From positions 1-9,739 of the forward strand of contig CAJXUO010000022.1 of assembly GCA_913061425.1 (NCBI GenBank): a stretch of 9,739 bases of DNA. The letters are read 5' to 3'. Below are positions 1 to 5,886 of the stretch, piece after piece. The notes under the pieces were generated by a model. The model did not search any database. It was given only the letters and a program-made list of their open reading frames with translations, and was not told the DNA's origin. Each line of letters begins with the position of its first letter. Within the stretch, counting starts at the first letter, position 1. Position numbers and translations under genes: made by a program. This DNA comes from an uncultured Lutibacter sp. GTDB lineage: Bacteria > Bacteroidota > Bacteroidia > Flavobacteriales > Flavobacteriaceae.

Positions 1-20
1 GAGATGTGTATAAGAGACAG
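1..20 (+). other. Nextera/Tn5 mosaic-end sequencing adapter (artefact)
   Basis: Bases 2-20 are identical to the 19-bp Tn5 mosaic end used in Nextera libraries (AGATGTGTATAAGAGACAG). The G at base 1 fits the Nextera read-2 adapter, where G precedes the mosaic end; the read-1 adapter has C there. This is residual library adapter at a contig end, not genomic sequence. A natural Tn5/IS50 end is unlikely, because the engineered mosaic end is not found naturally and no transposase gene is next to it. Confidence 0.95.
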
Positions 21-22
21 GT

Positions 23-76
23 CAAAAAGATATTCTAAAAGCAGCATTAAAAATGAAGGGAAATAGTTGGAAATAA
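23..76 (+). CDS. Possible C-terminal end of a truncated plus-strand gene
   Basis: Directly after the adapter one plus-strand frame stays open for 17 codons and reads QKDILKAALKMKGNSWK before a TAA at 74-76. It is charged, looks helical, and would converge on the zinc-ribbon gene that ends at 82. The fragment is too short to assign to a family and could be chance. The 6-bp inverted repeat ATAGTT/AACTAT at 63-68/75-80 overlaps its stop and might be a weak terminator between the convergent genes. Confidence 0.25.
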   Translation, partial: QKDILKAALKMKGNSWK

Positions 77-81
77 CTATC

Positions 82-435
82 TTAAGCTTCTCTTCTAATC
101 AGTAAAAATAGTTCGTTTTCTAAGGCCAAATATCCTTGGTCATATAAATAAAAGTAGGTGTTTCCTGTTTTTGTTTTGTAAACAGAGGTAAACAACTGAA
201 AGTCGAACCCTTTATCATATAATTTAGTTCTAGCCACTTTTGTTTTTCCAGAAGTATTAAGTTCAGAAAGAATTTTATGGTTTTTTCGCAAACGATTGTT
301 AATATTTCTAATGAGGTTTTTACTGTCTTTATTAACGTTATTATTGTAAGAGTTTCTACAATAATCTGAGCAGAATTTTTTGTCAATTCGCCCTTTTAGA
401 AGATCACCGCACTCTAAACACTTTCTATGTTCCAT
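82..435 (-). CDS. Small zinc-ribbon protein of unknown function
   Basis: This 117-residue protein begins with a treble-clef/zinc-ribbon-like module: C6-x2-C9 (KCLECG) and C22-x3-C26 (KFCSDYCRN), separated by a basic stretch containing GRIDKK. Four Cys in this spacing would hold one structural zinc. The rest is basic (RNINNRLRKNHKIL) and ends in an aromatic-rich segment (NTYFYLYDQGYLAL). No enzyme motif is visible. Similar short proteins with a CSDxCRNxYNN signature are common in Flavobacteriia and are usually left hypothetical. The gene overlaps the end of the upstream GNAT gene by 11 bp, so the two are probably co-transcribed. Nucleic-acid binding is a plausible guess from the basic zinc-ribbon make-up, but nothing here proves it. 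Confidence 0.8.
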   Translation of the reverse strand: MEHRKCLECGDLLKGRIDKKFCSDYCRNSYNNNVNKDSKNLIRNINNRLRKNHKILSELNTSGKTKVARTKLYDKGFDFQLFTSVYKTKTGNTYFYLYDQGYLALENELFLLIRREA

Positions 436-967
436 AAGTATCTTTTTTTAATTCATACCAATTACAGCTAACAGCTTTAAAAATAAATTCATCTACAAAT
501 TTCAATCCTATTTTTTTAAGCACTTTATTTGAAGCTATATTTTCTATATCAGCAGCACCGTAAATAATGTCATAATTTAATTTTTTAAAACCGTATTCTA
601 AGGACGCTAGCGAAGCTTCAGTAGCATATCCTTTTCCCCAGAACTCAGGAAGAAACCGATACCCAATATCTATGAAATTAGTATATCCGTTTAGCATTTC
701 TTTTTCACCTTCATTTAATTTTAGTCCAGCCCAGCCAATAAACCTTCCTGAAGATTTTTCTATAGTTGCAAAACGACCAATACCTCTTTCTTTATATTGT
801 AAGTGAAAAAATGATAGTATTTTTTCAGCCTCCTTTATTGTTTTAATAGGCTTCTTCCCTAAATATTCATGCACTTCTCTATTAGAATCTAATTGAAAAA
901 TACTTGTAACATCTGTATCTCTGAAGTCTCTTAAGATTAGGTTTTTAGTTTCTATAAAATATGTCAT
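425..967 (-). CDS. GNAT-family N-acetyltransferase (RimJ/RimL type)
   Basis: The 180-residue product has the RimJ/RimL-like GNAT layout. It opens with the beta-strand ETKNLILRDFRDTD (residues 6-19), then central strands with RFIGWAGL (75-82). The acetyl-CoA-binding motif A follows as IGYRFLPEFWGKGYATEA (101-118), whose WGKGYA matches the Q/R-x-x-G-x-G/A pyrophosphate loop. The helix IENIASNKVLKKIGLKF (141-157) is the typical N-x-x-S-x-x-x-L-x-K-x-G-F element. Such enzymes move an acetyl group from acetyl-CoA to an amine on a protein N-terminus, antibiotic or small metabolite; the substrate cannot be read from sequence. Its cytoplasmic location is inferred from the lack of a signal peptide. 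The gene heads a two-gene minus-strand unit with the zinc-ribbon gene and is divergent from ssb. Confidence 0.9.
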   Translation of the reverse strand: MTYFIETKNLILRDFRDTDVTSIFQLDSNREVHEYLGKKPIKTIKEAEKILSFFHLQYKERGIGRFATIEKSSGRFIGWAGLKLNEGEKEMLNGYTNFIDIGYRFLPEFWGKGYATEASLASLEYGFKKLNYDIIYGAADIENIASNKVLKKIGLKFVDEFIFKAVSCNWYELKKDTYGT

Positions 968-1036
968 AGCGCTATTTATAGGGAAGTTGTAAAGATATGA
1001 ATTATTCGTTTACAAACGACTACAAATATTTACAAC
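966..1036. promoter_or_regulatory. Divergent intergenic region with palindromes and 10-bp-phased TACAA boxes
   Basis: The 198-bp gap between the GNAT and ssb starts holds several symmetric elements. There is a perfect 10-bp palindrome ATAGCGCTAT at 966-975, touching the GNAT start codon. Inverted arms GTTGTAAA (986-993) and TTTACAAC (1029-1036) flank a near-palindrome TCGTTT-AC-AAACGA (1006-1019). TACAA occurs at 1011, 1021 and 1031, exactly one helical turn apart. This could be an operator for either gene, but no known regulator site was recognised and short AT-rich repeats can arise by chance. Confidence 0.35.
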
Positions 1037-1066
1037 CGAAAGTAAGTGCTTTTTAACCGATTCTAA

Positions 1067-1088
1067 TTTGGTTCTTGTTACATCTTTG
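1067..1088 (+). promoter_or_regulatory. Weak candidate Bacteroidota promoter for ssb
   Basis: CATCTTTG at 1081-1088 differs by one base from the Bacteroidota -7 consensus TAnnTTTG, about 78 bp upstream of the ssb ATG. A TTTG lies at 1067-1070, but the 10-bp gap is shorter than the usual 17-23 bp to the -33 element, so only the -7 half is reasonable. A weak GCACT/AGTGC inverted repeat follows at 1129-1150, just ahead of the start codon. Confidence 0.3.
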
Positions 1089-1165
1089 CAGTGTTGAAAT
1101 ACATCAACAAAAAATACATTATAAACATGCACTAAGCATCGTCTAAGTGCGCAAAACCTTATCTT

Positions 1166-1501
1166 ATGAATACGTTAAGAAACAAAGTACAGTTAATTGG
1201 AAACTTAGGAAATGATCCAGAAATTATCACTTTAGAGAGTGGAAAAAAATTAGCAAAATTTTCTATAGCAACAAACGAAAGTTACAAAAGTGCTACGGGT
1301 GAGAAAGTAACAGATACACAATGGCACAATATTATTGCCTGGAATAAGACTGCGGAAATTATTGAAAAGTATGTCACCAAAGGAAATGAAATTGCCATTG
1401 AAGGAAAGTTGACTTCTCGTTCTTATGAAACCAAAGAAGGAGAAAAAAAATACATTACAGAAGTTGTTTGTAATGAATTGCTAATGTTGGGAGGAAAGTA
1501 G
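1166..1501 (+). CDS. ssb: Single-stranded DNA-binding protein, short form
   Basis: The 111-residue product is essentially one OB-fold of the bacterial SSB family. Visible hallmarks are the N-terminal NKVQLIGNLGNDPEI (residues 6-20), the KFSIATNESY strand, the WHNIIAWNKTAEIIEKYV core and the KGNEIAIEGKL-TSRSYET-EG stretch. SSB binds ssDNA as a tetramer in replication, recombination and repair. The usual glycine-rich linker and acidic C-terminal tip (DDxxPF), which recruits partner proteins in E. coli, are absent; the protein ends at ELLMLGGK. That matches the short accessory SSBs seen in Bacteroidota, so a longer housekeeping SSB probably exists elsewhere. It is a single-gene unit followed by a hairpin terminator. 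The ATG at 1166 gives the canonical MNTLRNKVQLIG start. Confidence 0.93.
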   Translation: MNTLRNKVQLIGNLGNDPEIITLESGKKLAKFSIATNESYKSATGEKVTDTQWHNIIAWNKTAEIIEKYVTKGNEIAIEGKLTSRSYETKEGEKKYITEVVCNELLMLGGK

Positions 1502-1523
1502 TGGGAAGATTTGATATGACAAG

Positions 1524-1558
1524 AAAATCGAAATCATTTTGATTTCGGTTTTCTTTTT
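1524..1558 (+). terminator. Rho-independent terminator after ssb, probably bidirectional
   Basis: A 13-bp stem, AAAATCGAAATCA (1524-1536) with TGATTTCGGTTTT (1540-1552), closes on a TTT loop with one G-U pair, and is followed on the plus strand by CTTTTT (1553-1558). It begins 22 bp past the ssb stop. Read from the minus strand, the stem is followed by TTTTCTT, so it can also end the long metal-efflux operon coming from the other side. Confidence 0.85.
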
Positions 1559-1989
1559 AGTGCCCATCTCCTCTATCCCCTATCTCACCTGTTAAACTCA
1601 TTTCCATGTTATGATCGTATTGACAAAAGCCTTACAAACCTTTATATGTCTCTTCCTCTCCAACAACTTTATCTGTATCGTATCCAGAACTAGCTATTTC
1701 TTGTGTTTAGCTTCAAAATTAGTTTTTCCTGTGTCATAAGAGACGTCGATCTTCTTTCTTGCTTTGTCCCAGCTGGCAGAACTTACTCCTTTTAATCCAT
1801 TTGCTGCTTTTCAATCTTAGTTTTACACATGCTACAATTTCCTCTTATCCCAAAACTTGTTTTGGTTTGCGCTATTTTATTCTTTACTTCTAATTTTTCA
1901 GGATTTTGATCATTCTTCTTTGTATCACTGTTACAACTTGTTAAACCCATCGCGGCAACTACCGCCAAACTTAGAATTACTTTTTTCAT
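1557..1989 (-). pseudogene. Decayed HMA-domain (heavy-metal-associated) lipoprotein gene
   Basis: The intact 5' part encodes a lipoprotein signal peptide (MKKVILSLAVVAAMGLTSC, Cys19 acylated), a Lys/Asn linker, and the start of an HMA fold with the metal-binding CxxC in IRGNCSMCKTKIEK (Cys52, Cys55). The frame then closes after 65 codons. Reading on with two frame changes restores the family. After a one-base loss near 1806/1807 the text continues AANGLKGVSSASWDKARKKI and DVSYDTGKTNFEAKHK. After a second loss near 1700/1701 it continues IASSGYDTDKVVGEEETYKG. A TAA at 1632-1634 sits where homologues usually have Pro, followed by GFCQYDHNMEMSLTGE, where the usual GCC is now GFC. A functional ancestor would have been a roughly 145-residue periplasm-facing Cu/Zn-binding lipoprotein of the MerP/CopZ fold. 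It is the last gene of the efflux operon, 16 bp after cusB. The first 65 residues could still be made and would keep the CxxC but not the fold. Confidence 0.9.
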
Positions 1990-2005
1990 GTTTAAAATTT
2001 AATAG

Positions 2006-3778
2006 CTATTTAATTGTTTTAGTTACTTCTCCACAGGTTAACATTGCATCACCATAATATGGGTTTAACACCTTATCCTCAAGACTCAACCAAGAACCTC
2101 CTTTGTTTCCATCTGCCATAGGGCAAAACTGACTGTAGACTTGTTGGTTAATTCCAAATTTTTCAACAGCCATTATTAAGTTTGCTGAAAGAGGTTTGAA
2201 ATGACTTCTTTGTTTCTTAATATCTGTTGTTGAGTTTAAAGACCTCGTATGGTTTTTTAATTGCTCTGATAATTGCATCCAAGAAGTACGATCGTCTCCT
2301 TTGATTAATTTCATATCTATAGAAGCCAAGTTTTTTAGTATCATTGAAGATGCTTTAGTAGATGTTTTTGTGTTGTCTTTAATCAAAGCATCTTTTAAGA
2401 TAATATATTCATCAAACACCTTTTTTAATTGTGATTGAAACTTTGTGTCTACCTTCAATCTTTTGGAATCCATTCCATCGAGCAGAAGATTCTTAGCGCC
2501 GTTGGTTGTCATTCCCAAATGACCGTCATGTCCAGTTGTTGTTTTGCCGCCTTCTTTGTTCATCATCGATTTTTTGCCTTGTAACTGTGCAGCTGCATCA
2601 ACTGTAAAAGTACCATTGGTAACAACTTCATCTCCTGTTGTTAATCCTTCTGTTACTCGATAGCTTTCACCGACTCTATTTCCAAGTAGTATTTCTCTTA
2701 TTTCAAAAACAGGTTCATTAGGATTGGTTTTAACATAGACTATAGAACGTTTTCCAGTCCAAAGTACAGCCGAAGCCGGAATACTTAAACTTTGTTTTTT
2801 ATCAGTAGAAACACTTTTTATTTTACCCTCGATAAACATTCCGGGTTTTAGTAATTGATTTCCATTATTTAAAACACCTCTTAACGTAACTATTCTCGTT
2901 TTTGAATCTAAGGTTGGGTCTATAAAAGACACTTTTGTTTTGAATTCTTTAGTAGGAAAACTATTTGTTTTGATAGAAATATTCTGACCTACTTTGAATA
3001 ACTCGATCTGATTTTCATAAACGTCAAAATTAGCCCAAACGGTATTTAAGTTGGAAATTTTTAATAAAGGTTGACCCTTCTTTATAGAACTACCTTGCTC
3101 TACTAACTTTTCTGAAACAGTTCCTGAAACAGTAGCATATACTGGGAAATTTTCTTTCACTTTTCCAGAAGTTTCAATCGAATTGATTTGTTCTTCAGTA
3201 AGCTTCCATAATTTCAACTTGTTTCGAACAGCATTATACAATGCTGGCTGAGATTCTTTCAAAGAATAGGTTGTTAATAGCTCTTGCTGTGCTTTCAATA
3301 ATTCTGGCGAATATACGGTAGCTAACAGTTGTCCTTTTTTAACTTTCTCTCCTGTAAAACTCACATTCAGCTGTTCTATTCTTCCAGAGAAATAGCTCAC
3401 TTGTATCATATTGTTTTCTTCATTTTCTGCAATTTTACCTGACAATTTTATGCCGTTTTCTTCATTTACATTGCTTCTACCAATTATAGTGGTTTGAATG
3501 TTTGCTAAAGCCATGGCATTTTTAGTCAATTTGAACTGGTCTGCAGAAAGTCCATCTGCACTTGCCTCAGCAGGAATTAAATCCATTCCACAAATAGGGC
3601 AATCTCCAGCTTCGGGCTGCATTATTTGTGGATGCATAGAACAGGTCCATTTTTCATTGATTTCACTAACTTCATCGTGATTATGAGGAATCTCTTCCGT
3701 AGAAGAATTCCCGAAAAGCAACCACCCAAAAACAAGTCCAATGGTTAGCATTCCAACATATATAACATACTTCTTCAT
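2006..3778 (-). CDS. cusB: Metal-efflux RND periplasmic adaptor (CusB type) with HMBD and DUF3347 domains
   Basis: The 590-residue membrane-fusion protein bridges the RND pump and the TolC channel. Domains in order: N-terminal membrane anchor (about 4-23, YVIYVGMLTIGLVFGWLLFG); His-rich linker (PHNHDE); heavy-metal-binding domain HMBD at about 44-68 with WTCSMHP and CPICGMDL; HlyD/CusB-like barrel-sandwich halves around 122-160 and 205-245 (GRIEQLNV-FTGEKVKKGQLL and ATVSGTVSEKLVEQGSSIKK) flanking a helical hairpin (about 155-205); beta-barrel domain about 246-320; membrane-proximal domain to about 400. A Gly/His/Met-rich linker (MMNKEGGKTTTGHDGHLGM) leads to a C-terminal DUF3347 domain (about 440-583) ending FCPMA-NKGGSWLS-NPYYGDAMLTCG, whose Cys and Met suit soft-metal binding. 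E. coli CusB lacks both extra domains. The gene starts 2 bp after the DUF2911 stop. Cu(I)/Ag(I) is the likeliest cargo given the Met/Cys motifs, but Zn/Cd/Co cannot be excluded. Confidence 0.92.
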   Translation of the reverse strand: MKKYVIYVGMLTIGLVFGWLLFGNSSTEEIPHNHDEVSEINEKWTCSMHPQIMQPEAGDCPICGMDLIPAEASADGLSADQFKLTKNAMALANIQTTIIGRSNVNEENGIKLSGKIAENEENNMIQVSYFSGRIEQLNVSFTGEKVKKGQLLATVYSPELLKAQQELLTTYSLKESQPALYNAVRNKLKLWKLTEEQINSIETSGKVKENFPVYATVSGTVSEKLVEQGSSIKKGQPLLKISNLNTVWANFDVYENQIELFKVGQNISIKTNSFPTKEFKTKVSFIDPTLDSKTRIVTLRGVLNNGNQLLKPGMFIEGKIKSVSTDKKQSLSIPASAVLWTGKRSIVYVKTNPNEPVFEIREILLGNRVGESYRVTEGLTTGDEVVTNGTFTVDAAAQLQGKKSMMNKEGGKTTTGHDGHLGMTTNGAKNLLLDGMDSKRLKVDTKFQSQLKKVFDEYIILKDALIKDNTKTSTKASSMILKNLASIDMKLIKGDDRTSWMQLSEQLKNHTRSLNSTTDIKKQRSHFKPLSANLIMAVEKFGINQQVYSQFCPMADGNKGGSWLSLEDKVLNPYYGDAMLTCGEVTKTIK

Positions 3779-3780
3779 TT

Positions 3781-4371
3781 CTATTGATTTATTTTAAATG
3801 GAAATTCAAATATTATTTTTTCCCAAGCAAATGTTATGATTCCTTTTTTATTGCTCTGTTTTTTAACTTGATATTTTAAATGTTCCGTAATTGTTTTTGA
3901 AACAATAGCTTTTACTTTAAACCTTAGCACATCCTCTTTTTCATCATATTCATCCTTCCCGTGTTGATCCCAATGTCTATTAAAAATAATCGTCCATTCT
4001 CCTTTTGATGGAATCATAAAAACCCCATATTTACCTGCTTTTAGTTCTTTTCCTGCAATTGTTAAGCTTTTATTTGTCTCTAACCAAGTGGCTTTGTGAG
4101 CACCCGCTTGCCATACTTGATCGTAAGCCAACAAACCTCCAAAAATGATTCGCCCTCTTACACCAGGAGAGGAATAATCTATGTGAACGTGGGCATCACC
4201 TACCATAGACATTGCATAGGTATGAGGACTTAAGACTTTCTTTTTTGATGGTGCTGCTTTTTTATGTGATGTGTGATCTTCTTTCCCTGTTTTATTTTGA
4301 TCTTTTTTAGTCCCTTGGTTACAGCTTGTAATTAATACAGCGATAAGAATAGTTTTAATTATGTATTTCAT
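3781..4371 (-). CDS. DUF2911 lipoprotein
   Basis: The 196-residue protein starts with a lipoprotein signal (MKYIIKTILIAVLITSC, Cys17 as the lipidated residue), then a Lys/His-rich tether (DHTSHKKAAPSKKK). From about residue 48 on it matches the DUF2911 pattern common in Bacteroidota: SPHTYAMSMVGDAHVHIDYS, SPGVRGRIIFGGL, YDQVWQAGAHKATWLETNKS, AGKYGVFMIPSKGEWTIIFN and a closing beta-rich region. The domain is beta-sandwich-like and its function is not established. The many His (50, 61, 63, 92, 133, 137) and the operon setting between an HMA membrane protein and cusB make periplasmic metal binding or stress protection an attractive inference. Other DUF2911 proteins often occur outside metal operons, so the domain itself need not bind metal. 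It starts 10 bp after the HMA-MauE stop. Confidence 0.88.
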   Translation of the reverse strand: MKYIIKTILIAVLITSCNQGTKKDQNKTGKEDHTSHKKAAPSKKKVLSPHTYAMSMVGDAHVHIDYSSPGVRGRIIFGGLLAYDQVWQAGAHKATWLETNKSLTIAGKELKAGKYGVFMIPSKGEWTIIFNRHWDQHGKDEYDEKEDVLRFKVKAIVSKTITEHLKYQVKKQSNKKGIITFAWEKIIFEFPFKINQ

Positions 4372-4381
4372 TTTTTCTGTT

Positions 4382-5119
4382 TTATAAAATATTAGTTAGC
4401 ATTAATATTGCCATCACTATCATGATTGCATTCTCTATAAATGTTGCTTCTGTCATAGGAAGTTTTAATGCTGTTCCTAAACACGCACATCGAATTGATT
4501 TTTTATTCAGCAATGTTTTTGTAACTCCAATGGTTGTAATCCCTAGTATAATAAGTGTTACAATTAGAGCAATGTTCACTTTAATTCGTAGTAAGAACAT
4601 CAATCCTAAAGCAGTTTCAATAAATGGATATACCCAACCATAAATAGGAATCCTCTTTGCTAAAGGGTCGTACATTCTAAAAGAATCTGGAAAACCTTTT
4701 AAATCTAGTAGTTTAAAAAAGCTAAAAACAATGTAAAAAAGCCCCATAAAATCTAACATGGCTTCTGCGATATTCCATTCCTTGTAATTCATGAGAATCG
4801 ATGCACCAGAAATATAAAAAAGAATCAACAACAAGGGTTTTAACTGTTGTAACTTACTTTTTTCATCTTCCATTCTAAAATTAGATACATCTATTGGAAT
4901 AGATTCTTTTGAACTATTTTTCTCATTAAAAGTATATTTTTCTGGCAGTGTACTTTGAAACACTTTTGTTTCAATGTGATGTGACATTGTAATGTCAGCT
5001 TCTCCTTTTTCAAGGTTTACGGATACATTCGTTACATTTTCTATTGCACTTAAATATTTCTCAACCGAGGCTTTACATCCGCCACAAGTCATTCCCTTTA
5101 TTGTATATGTGTGTTTCAT
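4382..5119 (-). CDS. HMA domain fused to MauE-like membrane protein
   Basis: In this 245-residue protein, residues 3-62 form a heavy-metal-associated domain with the metal-binding GMTCGGCKASVEKYL motif (Cys12, Cys15) and the typical NVSVNLEKGEADI strand. After a charged linker (65-93) come about five hydrophobic segments, at roughly 94-110, 118-137, 158-177, 181-201 and 227-244. The membrane part fits the MauE/DoxX-like redox-associated family: it has GFPDSFRMYDPLAKRIPIYG, GWVYPFIETALGLMF, and a conserved CACLGTALKLPMT loop (Cys211, Cys213) before the last helix. MauE was named for methylamine dehydrogenase maturation, where it is thought to support disulfide formation. No methylamine genes are here, so a role in moving or redox-handling Cu at the inner membrane is inferred. 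Which side the HMA domain faces is not clear; it lacks a signal peptide and would be cytoplasmic by default. The start codon overlaps the upstream stop (ATGA), implying coupled translation. Confidence 0.87.
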   Translation of the reverse strand: MKHTYTIKGMTCGGCKASVEKYLSAIENVTNVSVNLEKGEADITMSHHIETKVFQSTLPEKYTFNEKNSSKESIPIDVSNFRMEDEKSKLQQLKPLLLILFYISGASILMNYKEWNIAEAMLDFMGLFYIVFSFFKLLDLKGFPDSFRMYDPLAKRIPIYGWVYPFIETALGLMFLLRIKVNIALIVTLIILGITTIGVTKTLLNKKSIRCACLGTALKLPMTEATFIENAIMIVMAILMLTNIL

Positions 5120-5823
5120 TTTTTTGGTAATTTTAAGGTTATAGTTCCTTTAGTAGCAATCTCATCTACATGTCCTGCTAAAAGGTTGTCTTCTGTCTTA
5201 AAATGCATATGGATTGTGGTGCTATGATGAGTAAAAACAGCTTTATGTTTGTTTGAATAGAACCCTAATACACTTATTTTTCTACTATTGATAGTTCCAT
5301 TAACACCAGATTCTTGATGTTTCTTGTGTGTATGTACTGTATCGTTTTTATCCCAATCAATTACATGCCAATCAATGTTGAAAGCATCTCCTTCTAACAA
5401 AAAAGGTGTTGGTTTTTCAATATCCAAACCAGATTTGATAGCTGTATTGATAATAAGACTTTCTAAGGCTGATTTAGATGCAAAAGAAATGGAAATGCTT
5501 TCTGACCAATCAGAAACATTTGCATACACCAATAATGAAGCAGCTACATTCATAGAATCATTCAAAGTGAGTTGACTATTGATAGCCTTGCTATTCAAAG
5601 CAACTCCGTTAAATATTTGAATTTCTCCCTTTAAATCTTCATACGCACCTAGGGCATATAAATTTGTTTTGTCTGAGATGGTATCTGTCAGTATTTTTTT
5701 TGAAATATCACCAGACATCATATTCTTTAAAGCTCCTGCGTAAGATACATTTACTTGATGCTTTGCTTCCTGCTTACAAGAAACCATTAAAAAGACTATC
5801 AAAAAACTAATTAAATTTCGCAT
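5116..5823 (-). CDS. Lipoprotein with acetolactate-decarboxylase-like fold and zinc site
   Basis: I choose the ATG at 5823 (235 residues). A GTG one codon upstream would only add an extra Met before a standard lipoprotein signal, MRNLISFLIVFLMVSC (Cys16). The mature part resembles alpha-acetolactate decarboxylase (AlsD/BudA family). YAGALKNMMSGD and LYALGAYEDLKGEIQIFNG mirror the family's opening, with its short-lived GALxxLxGE strand, and HMHFKTEDNLLAGHVDEI near the end mirrors the HLHFxSEDxxxGGHV zinc motif. The three candidate ligands His205, His207 and His218 have the same 2- and 11-residue spacing as His194/196/207 of Brevibacillus ALDC. The segment that carries the catalytic Arg in ALDC (TRTV-like) reads FNIDWHVIDWD here, so decarboxylase activity looks doubtful. 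Cytosolic ALDC makes acetoin; an exported, lipid-anchored form in a metal operon more likely binds Zn/Cu. The fold call comes from motif memory, not an alignment. The stop overlaps the next gene by ATGA. Confidence 0.72.
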   Translation of the reverse strand: MRNLISFLIVFLMVSCKQEAKHQVNVSYAGALKNMMSGDISKKILTDTISDKTNLYALGAYEDLKGEIQIFNGVALNSKAINSQLTLNDSMNVAASLLVYANVSDWSESISISFASKSALESLIINTAIKSGLDIEKPTPFLLEGDAFNIDWHVIDWDKNDTVHTHKKHQESGVNGTINSRKISVLGFYSNKHKAVFTHHSTTIHMHFKTEDNLLAGHVDEIATKGTITLKLPKK

Positions 5824-5878
5824 CACGGTTTGTTAAATAGTTAATAGTTGTTGATTGGATATAATAGTTTTTAATAGA
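5807..5878 (-). pseudogene. Relic of a second TolC C-terminus
   Basis: The 60-bp gap after the NTF2-like gene is not random spacer. On the minus strand one frame reads SIKNYYIQSTTINYLTN, and 12 of its last 15 residues match the C-terminus of the TolC protein encoded just upstream (KEYYIQMTMINYLTN). At DNA level 5829-5874 matches 6425-6470 at 38 of 46 positions, including a 17-bp identical block. The relic frame runs on as RDAKFN and stops with TAG at 5807-5809, overlapping the start of the decarboxylase-like gene as an operon-coupled gene would. This indicates that a TolC gene once directly preceded that lipoprotein gene. Confidence 0.8.
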
Positions 5879-5886
5879 TTCATTGA

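Noticed and set aside
1..20. Natural Tn5/IS50 end
   Set aside because: The sequence is the engineered mosaic end plus the adapter base. There is no transposase, inverted partner or target duplication in the window.
1129..1150. Hairpin ahead of ssb as a riboswitch or attenuator
   Set aside because: The stem is only GCACT/AGTGC with a mismatch above it; there is no terminator or known aptamer pattern, so regulation cannot be claimed.
1857..2057. Plus-strand open frame covering the HMA pseudogene start and the cusB end
   Set aside because: It crosses two minus-strand genes and its protein text is low in structure. The minus-strand reading has a lipobox and CxxC.
3498..3680. Plus-strand open frame opposite the HMBD region of cusB
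   Set aside because: It is an antisense shadow of the conserved Cys/Met-rich N-terminal part of cusB, with no signal or domain of its own.
5324..5575. Plus-strand open frame opposite the ALDC-like lipoprotein gene
   Set aside because: It is a shadow of a better-supported gene that has a lipobox and family motifs; the frame has no recognisable features.
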